From the NCBI GenBank assembly GCA_020200615.1, contig JAIVIH010000083.1, forward strand, positions 1-5,768: 5,768 nt of DNA, written 5' to 3'. Source of the stretch: Actinomycetota bacterium. GTDB taxonomy: Bacteria; Actinomycetota; Acidimicrobiia; Acidimicrobiales; AC-14. The notes under the pieces were generated by a model, which saw only the letters and a list, made by a program, of their open reading frames with translations, searched no databases and was not told where the DNA came from. Position numbers and translations under genes: made by a program. Shown here one piece after another: positions 1 through 5,768 of this stretch. Numbering within the stretch: the stretch's first letter is position 1; every line of letters begins with the position of its first letter.

Positions 1-1073
1 ACCGAGATGTGGACGGCCGAGAGCCGCCCCCGCAGGTTGTCGGGGACCGAGAGGGCCAGGATGGTGCTGCGGAAGACGGCCGACACCACGTCGGCGGCGC
101 CGGCCAGCGCCAGGAAGAACAGCCCCAGGGGCAGCCACGAGACGAGCCCGAAGGCGGCGATGGCCGCCCCCCAGAGGATCACGGCCACGATCACGGCCCA
201 GCCCTGGCGCCGGACGTGGCTGACCCAGCCGGTCAGGAGGGCGCCGACGAGGGCGCCTGCCCCTGGCGCGGCGTACAGCAGGCCGACAGTGGTGGCTCCG
301 CCGCCGTACAGGCCGGTCCCGAGGGCGGGGAAGAGGGCGCGGGGCATGCCGAAAACCATGGCGTTGATGTCGATCACGAAGGTGCTGACCAGCACCCGGC
401 GGCCGCGGAGGTAGGACAACCCCTCACGGATGGAGGCGATGCCGGCCCGCGTGCCTCCGCCCTCGGGAGGCTGGGGACGGATGGCGGAAGTGGCGGCGAT
501 GGCCACGATCGAGGTGGCCGCGTCCAGCCAGTAGGCGGCGGCCAGGCTCACCTGGGCGATGACGATCCCGGCCAGAGCCGGCCCTGCAACCTGCCCGACG
601 GTCAGCAGGACCTGGCTGAGGGAGGCGGCGGCCGAGAACTGCTCCCTCCGGACGAGGTTGGGCAGGATGGCGTTGCGGGTGGGCAGGTCGACGCCGTGGA
701 GGCCGGCGGCGAGGGCGGCGCAGGCGAAGGCGGGCCACACGGCGGGCCGGCCCCTACCGGCGTTGACGGCGAGGGCAACGCTGGTGAGGCCGAGGAGGAG
801 CTGGGTGACCAGCAGGAGCTTGCGGCGGTCGACGGCGTCGGCCACGGCTCCTCCGATGAGGGACATGGTGATCAAGGGCAGCAGGGACACCAGTCCGATC
901 ATCCCCACGGCCAGGGACGACCGGGTGAGCAGGAACACCTGGAAGGGGATGGCCACCACCGTGAGCTGGCTGCCCAGGTAGGCGATGGCCTGGCCGCTGA
1001 AGAGCAGCCGGTAGTCCCGCGACTCCCGAAGGGGCGAGGTGTCGACGAAGAGCCTCCGCCGGGCCGGGATCAT
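1..1073 (-). CDS. MFS transporter, EntS/MFS_3-like exporter (3' end cut by window edge)
   Basis: This is a membrane transporter of the major facilitator superfamily, probably a proton-driven exporter; its substrate cannot be read from sequence. The visible 357 residues begin MIPARRRLFVDTSPLRESRD. About ten hydrophobic segments can be picked out, near residues 24-50, 54-76, 88-105, 112-127, 150-172, 174-197, 228-252, 262-284, 291-311 and 314-333. The loop after the second segment reads GGAVADAVDRRKLL, the family's motif A. VDLPTRNAILPNLV (128-141) and the late loop PDNLRGRLSAV (344-354) resemble the EntS-like MFS_3 group. Such proteins are usually a little over 400 residues, so roughly the last two helices lie beyond the left edge. 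The ATG at 1073 is chosen because it overlaps the nei stop as ATGA. No clear Shine-Dalgarno sequence precedes it, so translational coupling to nei is likely. No frameshift or repeat interrupts it. The family call is firm; the subfamily is tentative. Confidence 0.9.
   Translation of the reverse strand, partial: MIPARRRLFVDTSPLRESRDYRLLFSGQAIAYLGSQLTVVAIPFQVFLLTRSSLAVGMIGLVSLLPLITMSLIGGAVADAVDRRKLLLVTQLLLGLTSVALAVNAGRGRPAVWPAFACAALAAGLHGVDLPTRNAILPNLVRREQFSAAASLSQVLLTVGQVAGPALAGIVIAQVSLAAAYWLDAATSIVAIAATSAIRPQPPEGGGTRAGIASIREGLSYLRGRRVLVSTFVIDINAMVFGMPRALFPALGTGLYGGGATTVGLLYAAPGAGALVGALLTGWVSHVRRQGWAVIVAVILWGAAIAAFGLVSWLPLGLFFLALAGAADVVSAVFRSTILALSVPDNLRGRLSAVHIS
1070..1073 (-). other. ATGA stop/start overlap between nei and the MFS gene
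   Basis: The TGA that ends the Nei zinc-finger frame (1072-1070) shares bases with the ATG of the transporter (1073-1071). This is the classic four-base overlap of translationally coupled genes, and no ribosome-binding site is apparent just upstream. Because of the upstream frame change in nei, ribosomes starting at the nei GTG would not end here; they would arrive in the transporter's own frame. Confidence 0.75.
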
Positions 1074-1188
1074 CGCTGGCAGCGGGGGCACCAGTAGGCG
1101 ACCCGCGCCTGCTCGCCCTGCCTGCGGGCCTGGATCCGGGCGCCGCAGCGGCGGCACGGTCGCCCCGCCCGCCCGTACACCCAGCGCT

Positions 1189-1218
1189 GGGCCCGAGCGG
1201 CGCCCTGAGGGGGTAGTT
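1189..1218 (-). repeat. Single diverged copy of the lhr 30-bp repeat, inside nei
   Basis: Aligned without gaps to the array unit in the phase starting at 1989, this stretch matches at 23 of 30 positions. The first 13 bases of the plus-strand alignment, from gggcccgagcgg onward, are identical. Allowing one gap also aligns the ggggt near the far end. It has the same orientation relative to transcription as the lhr array. It sits at the boundary where conserved Nei sequence resumes (AQRWVY...), just as the lhr array abuts the resumed Lhr tail. Its left part overlaps a 12-bp palindrome, cccagcgctggg, at 1180-1191. High GC makes chance similarity easier, but the length of the exact core and the matching context argue for relatedness. 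Confidence 0.7.
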
Positions 1219-1729
1219 GCGCCTGCATAAGCCGGCTGCAGCTCGCCGAGGGGAAGGTCCGGAGGACAGGCGCGGGCTCGATGGCGGATCTCGTCGAGGT
1301 CGAGGGGGTCGACGAGGATGTCGGGGCCCAGGTTGATGAGCCCGGGGTGGACGGCTTCGACCCGGGGGGCGAGAAGCTCGACCACCGGCGCGTTGAAGCA
1401 CACGGCCACGTGATCGCCGCAGGCCAGGGCCAGGCGCGCCTGGGTACGGGGGCGCCGCCAGTCCTCGTCCTTGCGGTAGACGTGCCAGGAGCCGGTCATG
1501 CGGAGGTGGCTGTGCAGCACCTGCCCCGAATCGAGCCGCACCAGCAGGTGCTTGCCCCGGGCCTCGACCACGTCCACCGTCTGTCCCACCAGCCGCCCGG
1601 CGGGCAGGCCTTCGACCGTGGTCGTGGCCCAGGTGACCTCACGCCCGGCCAGCCAGCGATTCAGGGTGGCGGCGGTGCGGAAGAGGGTGTCGCCCTCAGG
1701 CACGCGACGACGGACGAGGCGGGAGGGCG

Positions 1730-1990
1730 TCAGGCATAGCGCACCAGGCCCTTGGGCGACGGGACGAAGCCGGCGGCGCGCAGGGCGGGCTCCAGCTCCG
1801 GGTCGTAGCGCTCCACCGCCAGCCGGCGCAGCCGGCCCCGGTCGACGAGCGCCCCGAGGGCGGCGACGGCCTGCTCCTCCCAGGTGCCGTCCAGGGGGCG
1901 TAGGGCCAGCAGCCCCCGTCCGCCGCGCTCCAGGTACAGGGAGGGAAGCCCGTCGAGGAGGACGACGAACGCCCCCGCTACGCGCCGTGG
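1730..1990 (-). pseudogene. lhr: Displaced C-terminal tail of Lhr, out of frame with the main lhr ORF
   Basis: Right after the repeat array, in the frame offset by -1 (or +2) from the main ORF, 86 residues read PRRVAGAFVVLLDG, then LYLERGGRGLLAL, LAVERYDPELEPALRAAG and F-V-P-S-P-K-G-L-V-R-Y-A, followed by TGA at 1732-1730. This matches the extreme C-terminus of actinobacterial Lhr proteins (pattern G-R-x-A-G-A-x-V-V-L-V-D-G ... L-x-L-E-R-G-G-R ... A-x-G-F-x-x-T-P-x-G-L), recalled from family knowledge rather than searched. It has no plausible start of its own and no ribosome-binding site. Its frame is open upstream only through the repeats and as a shadow of lhr. It is best read as the original 3' end of lhr, cut off by the lesion at 1991-2110. 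Adding this piece and the off-window start to the main ORF gives about 1370 residues, against about 1500 for mycobacterial Lhr, so about 125-135 residues are missing. Confidence 0.85.
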
Positions 1991-4900
1991 GCCCGAGCGG
2001 CCCTCTGAGCGGGGTGACGGGCCCGAGCGGCCCTCTGAGCGGGGTGACGGGCCCGAGCGGCCCTCTGAGCGGGGTGACGGGCCCGAGCGGCCCTCTGAGC
2101 GGGGTGACGGGCGGTGGCCGTGATCTCCTCTGCGGGTAGGTCGGCGTCGACCAGCGACCACCGCCCTTGGGCGGTGGGCGGCCCGAGGACGGTGAGCGAG
2201 CCCATCCGCGGTCGCCGGGTGGCGCGGGACTTGGTTGCCACCGGCCGAGGCCCCCCTCCGACGAAGGCCCGAAGGGCGGCGAAGGAGTCGTTGGTGACCT
2301 CGCCCGCCCACACCAGGTCCCACAGGGCGTCGAGGGAGGCCTTGTCGTCGAGGCTGGCCAGCTCCCGAAAGAAGCAGGCCCCCCGGCGCTCGAGCACCTG
2401 ACGCAAACGGTCGTGCTCGTCCGACGAGGGCCGGTCGCCGGCCGCGGCCACCGGTCGCAGGGCGGCGGCCTGGTCGCGCAGCAGCAGCACGACCCGCCCG
2501 TCGTCCCGGCCCAGCGGACCGGCGCCCAGCCAGACGACCTCCCCGGCGGCGGTCAGCTCGTCCAGCAAGCGGGGCGTGTAGTCGGTGATGCGGGAGGCGA
2601 GCACGTCCCGCTCGAGAACGGAGGCCGGGATGGGGACGCCCTGGAGCTGGGCCACCACCTCGACCAGGCGGTCGAGGCCGCGGCCGGCGTGGCCCCGTGG
2701 GTCGGTCACCGATGCGGCCCCGTGCCACGCAGGAAGGAAACGGGCCAGGGCCTGGGCGTCGACCGGCTCCACCTCCTTGCGGAGGACGGCAAGGGACCGC
2801 TGGCGGAGGCGGCGCAGGACCTCGGGGTCGCACCATTCTCTCTCTTCACCACCGGGCTTGAACGCGCCCCGCAGGAGCTGGCCGGTGTCCGTTCGGCGCG
2901 CCAGGACCGCTTCCACCGCCGCCGGGGGCAGGCCGAAGCGCGCTGCCGGCTCGGCCGTGACGAACGGGCCGTGCGTGCGGGCCCACCGGCCCAGGAGCGA
3001 CTCGAGGGGATCGTCCACGGGTTCGAGGAAGGCGTCGGGCACGCCGGGCGGCGGTGACACGCCCAGGGCGTCCCGGTACCGGCCCGTGTCCTCGATGGCG
3101 ATCAGCCGCGCTTCCCCGGCGATGCGGACCTCCACCACCCGCCGTTGGGCCACCAGCTCGGCGGCGAAGTCGTCCGTCGCCCGGGCCCGCAGCTCGCCGG
3201 TGGTCAGGTCGCCCAACCGGCGCAGAAGGTCGGCGGCGGCGTCGACGCTGCGGGCCCACCGGTCCTCGTCCAGGGCCTGGAGGTCGGCCTCGAGGTCGGC
3301 GAGGGCCTCGGGCGAGATGAGCTCGCGCAGCTCCTCCGTCCCCAACAGCTCGGCCAGGAGGCCTCGGTCGAGGGTGAGGGCCTGGGCCCGGCGCTCGGCC
3401 AGGGGCGCGTCGCCCTCGTAGAGGAAGCTGGCGACGTAGGCGAAGGCCAGGGACTGGGCGAAGGGGGACGGCCGGACGGTGTCGACCGACACCACCCTGA
3501 CCGTGCGGGACCGGATGGAGCCCATGAGGTCGATCAGGGCGGGCAGGTCGAACACGTCCCGCAGGCACTCGCGGTACGTCTCCAGCAGGATGGGGAACGA
3601 GGCGTGGCGGGAGGCCACGGCTTGCAGGTCCGCTGCCCGCTGGCGCTGTTGCCACAACGGCGTGCGTGAGCCTGGCCGCCGGCGAGGAAGGAGCAGGGCC
3701 CGGGCCGCGTTCTCGCGGAAGCGGGCGGCGAAGAGGTTGCTGTTGGCCACCTCGCTCACGACCAGGTCCTCGACGTCTTCGGGGTCGAGGAGGATCGACT
3801 CCACCGGCGGAGCCTCGTCGGCCTCGGGGAGCCGTACGACGAAACCCTCGTCGCTCCACATGGTCTGCACTTCGAGCCCGAGGCGCTGGCGTACCCGGGC
3901 CTCGACGGCCAGGGCCCACGGGGCGTGCACCCGCCCGCCGAGGGGCGAGAGGACGCAGACCCGCCAGTCGCCGAGCTCGTCGCGGAAGCGCTGGACCACG
4001 ATCTGGCGATCGGTGGGTAGGGCACCCGTGGCTTCCCGCTCCTCGGCCAGGTAAGCGCGGAGGTTGCTTACGGCGAGGGGGTCGAGGGAGCAGTCCTCGG
4101 CCAGCCGCTCGTCGGACCAGGTGTCGATCTCGCGCAGGAAGGCGCCGATTGCCCGCCCCAGCTCGGCGGGACGGCCCACGCCGTCGCCGTGCCAGAACGG
4201 CATCTTGCCCGGCTCGCCCGGCGCCGGCGTGACGAGCACCCGGTCGCGGGTGATGTCCTGGATACGCCACGTGGTGGCGCCCAGGACGAAGGTCTCGCCC
4301 GGGCGGCTCTCGTAGACGAACTCCTCGTCGATCTCGCCGACCCGGGTGCCCTGGGCGTTGGCCCCGCCGGGGGTGAACACCCCGTACAGGCCCCGGTCCG
4401 GGATGGTGCCGCCGGAGATGACGGCCAGCATCCGGGAGCCGGCCCGCGCCCGGAGCTTGCCCTCCACCCGGTCCCACACGATCCGGGGCCGCAGCTCGGC
4501 GAACTCGTCCGAGGGGTAGCGCCCGGCCAGCATGTCGAGCACGCCCTCGAGCAGGGACGTGGTGCAGTCGGCGAAGGGCTCGGCCCCCCGGATCACGGTG
4601 AAGACCTCGTCGACGGTCAGGTCGTCCATGGCCACCATGGCCACGATCTGCTGGGCCAGCACGTCGAGGGGATTGCGGGGGATGCGGGTCTCCTCGATCA
4701 GCCCGGCCCGCATCCTCTGGGCCACGACCGCGGCGACCACCAGGTCTCCCCGGAACTTGGGGAAGATCCGGCCCCTCGACGGCTCACCGACCTGGTGGCC
4801 GGCCCGGCCGATGCGCTGCAGCCCGCTGGCCACCGACGTGGGGGACTCGACCTGGATCACCAGGTCGATAGCGCCCATGTCGATGCCCAGCTCCAGGCTG

Positions 4901-5768
4901 CTGGTGGCGACCAGGGCGGGGAGCTTGCCCGCCTTGAGGGCGTCTTCGATCTCGAGGCGCTGCTCCCGGGCCACCGATCCGTGGTGGGCCCGGGTGAGGT
5001 CGACCCTCTCGCCCGTCTCGCCGCGCTCGGTGGCCAGGTCGTTGAGCCGGTTGGCCAGCCGTTCCGCCAGGCGGCGGGAGTTGACGAAGATGAGGGTGGA
5101 CTGGTGCTGGTCGATGAGATCGAGCAGGACGGGGTGGATCGCCGGCCAGATGGAATGCCGGACCTCGGGGTCGCCGGCGGCGGGGCCGGACAGGATGGGG
5201 CCGTCGCCGGACGCGTCCGTCATGGGCCGCCCTAGCTCGGACATGTCCTCGACGGGGACGACCACCTGGAGGTCGAGGGGCTTGCGCACGCCGGCGTCGA
5301 CCACGGTGACGGGACGGGGCTGCCATTCCCCGGCTCCGGTGGCGGTCCGCTCGCGGCCTCCCAGGAACCGGGCCACCACGTCGAGCGGGCGCTGCGTGGC
5401 CGACAGTCCGATCCGCTGGGGTGGGCGACGGGTGTGGCGCTCCAGCCGTTCGAGGGAGAGGGCGAGGTGGGCGCCACGCTTGGTGCCGGCCATGGTGTGG
5501 ATCTCGTCCACGATCACGTGCTCCACCCCGGCGAGCACCTGGCGGGCGTTGGACGTGAGCATCAGGTAGAGCGATTCCGGGGTGGTGATGAGGATGTCGG
5601 GCGGGTGGCGGGCAATGTCCCGCCGATCGGCGGCGGGCGTGTCCCCGGTGCGGGTGGCGACCCGGATGTCGGGGGGAGCCACCCCCCTCCGCCCCGCCTC
5701 CAGGGCCATACCCGTCAGAGGGGCCCGGAGGTTGCGCTCGACGTCGTAGGTGAGGGCCTTCAGGGGCG
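1978..5768 (-). CDS. lhr: Lhr-type superfamily 2 ATP-dependent helicase; 5' end beyond window, C-terminus replaced by repeats
   Basis: Lhr is a large 3'-5' translocating DNA helicase linked to DNA repair. The frame is open to the right edge and reads PLKALTYDVERNLRAPLTG before the first internal Met (5709). That is motif Ia, so 5709 is not the start; about 65 residues, including the ATP-binding motif I, are off-window. Counting from Met5709: ITTPESL at 41-47, motif II DEIH at 68-71, SAT at 103-105, STLIFVNSRRLAERL at 204-218, AHHGS at 241-245, motif V SLELGIDMG at 271-279 and motif VI QRIGRAGH at 298-305. PFWHGDGVGRPAELG (504-518) holds the Trp that probably matches the DNA-contacting Trp597 of M. 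smegmatis Lhr. C-terminal landmarks include TPLWQQRQRAADL, ITDYTPRLLDELTAAGEVVW and GRWSLV. After EEITATA (residue 1200) the family sequence stops. Four copies of RHPAQRAARA and HGA follow, then TAG. The real tail lies downstream in another frame. The family call is very secure. Confidence 0.95.
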   Translation of the reverse strand, partial: PLKALTYDVERNLRAPLTGMALEAGRRGVAPPDIRVATRTGDTPAADRRDIARHPPDILITTPESLYLMLTSNARQVLAGVEHVIVDEIHTMAGTKRGAHLALSLERLERHTRRPPQRIGLSATQRPLDVVARFLGGRERTATGAGEWQPRPVTVVDAGVRKPLDLQVVVPVEDMSELGRPMTDASGDGPILSGPAAGDPEVRHSIWPAIHPVLLDLIDQHQSTLIFVNSRRLAERLANRLNDLATERGETGERVDLTRAHHGSVAREQRLEIEDALKAGKLPALVATSSLELGIDMGAIDLVIQVESPTSVASGLQRIGRAGHQVGEPSRGRIFPKFRGDLVVAAVVAQRMRAGLIEETRIPRNPLDVLAQQIVAMVAMDDLTVDEVFTVIRGAEPFADCTTSLLEGVLDMLAGRYPSDEFAELRPRIVWDRVEGKLRARAGSRMLAVISGGTIPDRGLYGVFTPGGANAQGTRVGEIDEEFVYESRPGETFVLGATTWRIQDITRDRVLVTPAPGEPGKMPFWHGDGVGRPAELGRAIGAFLREIDTWSDERLAEDCSLDPLAVSNLRAYLAEEREATGALPTDRQIVVQRFRDELGDWRVCVLSPLGGRVHAPWALAVEARVRQRLGLEVQTMWSDEGFVVRLPEADEAPPVESILLDPEDVEDLVVSEVANSNLFAARFRENAARALLLPRRRPGSRTPLWQQRQRAADLQAVASRHASFPILLETYRECLRDVFDLPALIDLMGSIRSRTVRVVSVDTVRPSPFAQSLAFAYVASFLYEGDAPLAERRAQALTLDRGLLAELLGTEELRELISPEALADLEADLQALDEDRWARSVDAAADLLRRLGDLTTGELRARATDDFAAELVAQRRVVEVRIAGEARLIAIEDTGRYRDALGVSPPPGVPDAFLEPVDDPLESLLGRWARTHGPFVTAEPAARFGLPPAAVEAVLARRTDTGQLLRGAFKPGGEEREWCDPEVLRRLRQRSLAVLRKEVEPVDAQALARFLPAWHGAASVTDPRGHAGRGLDRLVEVVAQLQGVPIPASVLERDVLASRITDYTPRLLDELTAAGEVVWLGAGPLGRDDGRVVLLLRDQAAALRPVAAAGDRPSSDEHDRLRQVLERRGACFFRELASLDDKASLDALWDLVWAGEVTNDSFAALRAFVGGGPRPVATKSRATRRPRMGSLTVLGPPTAQGRWSLVDADLPAEEITATARHPAQRAARARHPAQRAARARHPAQRAARARHPAQRAARAHGA
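1991..2110 (-). repeat. Four perfect 30-bp tandem repeats inside lhr
   Basis: Four contiguous, identical 30-bp units lie at 1991-2020, 2021-2050, 2051-2080 and 2081-2110. On the plus strand each begins gcccgagcgg and ends ggggtgacgg; two further bases match at the right end. There are no spacers, so this is not CRISPR. The unit length is a multiple of three, so a change in copy number would not alter the reading frame. In the lhr frame each unit encodes RHPAQRAARA. The other minus-strand frames give VTPLRGPLGP and SPRSEGRSGP, and only one plus-strand frame meets a stop. At each junction, and at the left edge of the array, GGGCC-CGAGC-GGCCC can form a short GC-only hairpin (5-bp stem, 5-base loop). 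The perfect identity points to recent expansion or to an assembly effect. Confidence 0.97.

Larger units (their letters stand above)
1070..1703 (-). pseudogene. nei: Fpg/Nei-family DNA glycosylase (endonuclease VIII-like), internally deleted and frameshifted
   Basis: Intact members excise oxidised bases and nick the DNA by beta/delta-elimination. The GTG at 1703 is chosen because it gives the invariant PEGD start, where Pro2 is the nucleophile and Glu3 catalytic. The N-terminal domain runs to about residue 154 (PLGE, ending 1242), with Lys51 in EARGKHLL, HSHLRMTGSW at 64-73 and NLGPDIL at 124-130. The expected H2TH segment (ALLDQR..AGIGNVY in relatives, about 65 residues) is missing. In its place are about 49 bases of unrelated sequence containing a diverged copy of the lhr repeat. 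From 1192 the C-terminus resumes one frame away (+1 shift): AQRWVYGRAGRP, then a CX2C-X18-CX2C zinc finger (cysteine codons at 1156, 1147, 1090 and 1081), ending CPRCQR and TGA at 1072-1070. The original N-terminal frame does not stop and runs into the MFS gene. The start lies 26 bases after the lhr-tail stop. The family is certain; loss of function is inferred. Confidence 0.88.

Noticed and set aside
9..1097. Long plus-strand open frame rich in Gly, Asp, Glu and His
   Set aside because: It is the antisense shadow of the MFS gene in GC-rich DNA. The minus strand gives a clear transporter with motif A and membrane segments, while this frame is low-complexity with no recognisable domain.
1180..1191. 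12-bp palindrome cccagcgctggg as an operator or recombination site
   Set aside because: It lies in conserved Nei codons (Q-R-W-V) in a GC-rich genome and has no second copy or promoter nearby; coincidence is likely.
1704..1729. Promoter or terminator in the lhr-nei gap
   Set aside because: The 26-base gap has no hairpin with a T-run and no recognisable -10/-35 pair; it looks like ordinary intra-operon spacing.
1991..2110. CRISPR array
   Set aside because: The units are directly contiguous without spacers, lie inside a gene, and no cas gene is nearby.
1978..2110. The RHPAQRAARA repeats as the natural C-terminus of Lhr
   Set aside because: A clear Lhr C-terminal tail follows in another frame at 1990-1730, so the natural end lies beyond the array.
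2846..4477. Minus-strand 543-residue open frame overlapping lhr
   Set aside because: It is Arg/Pro/Gly-rich with no family features, in a different frame from the conserved Lhr sequence covering the same bases.
2167..5235. Several plus-strand open frames (2167-3057, 3145-3669, 4189-5235, 4532-5569)
   Set aside because: They are antisense to a helicase with motifs in correct order, and their compositions are the typical Gly/Arg/Pro-biased shadows.
5707..5709. ATG at 5709 as the lhr start codon
   Set aside because: The frame stays open to the window edge and encodes a conserved motif Ia segment (PLKALTYDVERNLRAPLTG) upstream of this Met.

Overview
This window comes from a very GC-rich genome in which every supportable gene lies on the minus strand. 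The order of transcription is lhr (a Lhr-type superfamily 2 helicase), then nei (an Fpg/Nei-family DNA glycosylase), then a major facilitator superfamily (MFS) exporter. Adjacent lhr and nei genes are also known in mycobacteria (Rv3296-Rv3297 in M. tuberculosis). Together with the GC content this points to an actinobacterium; I cannot resolve the class. Neither outer gene is complete: lhr enters across the right edge, already at helicase motif Ia, and the MFS gene leaves across the left edge after 357 codons.

Layout, right to left on the minus strand. Positions 5768-2111 encode a typical Lhr helicase core and most of its large C-terminal region. Positions 2110-1991 are four exact copies of a 30-bp unit. 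Translation runs through them as a basic ten-residue repeat and stops at 1980-1978. The genuine last 86 or so residues of Lhr follow at once, at 1990-1730, in a different frame. Nei starts with GTG at 1703. Its N-terminal catalytic domain is normal to about 1242, and its zinc finger is normal from about 1192 to 1070, but in another frame. The H2TH region between them is missing. The MFS gene starts at 1073 and overlaps the nei stop as ATGA.

The main observation is that lhr and nei carry the same kind of lesion. In each, a block of conserved coding sequence is absent (about 125-135 residues in lhr, about 65 in nei, judged from memory of the families). In each, the reading frame changes, and a member of one repeat family sits exactly at the junction: four perfect copies in lhr and one diverged copy (23 of 30 identical) at 1189-1218 in nei. 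The repeat could be a recombination scar, an invading repeat that promotes deletion, or the footprint of an assembly collapse at repeats. The sequence alone cannot separate these.

If intact, the helicase and glycosylase would form a DNA-repair pair, with the exporter as a translationally coupled passenger. As written here, Nei should be inactive, Lhr should keep its ATPase core but lose its C-terminal end, and the exporter looks intact. There is no RNA gene, CRISPR array or gene-free stretch over 300 bases.
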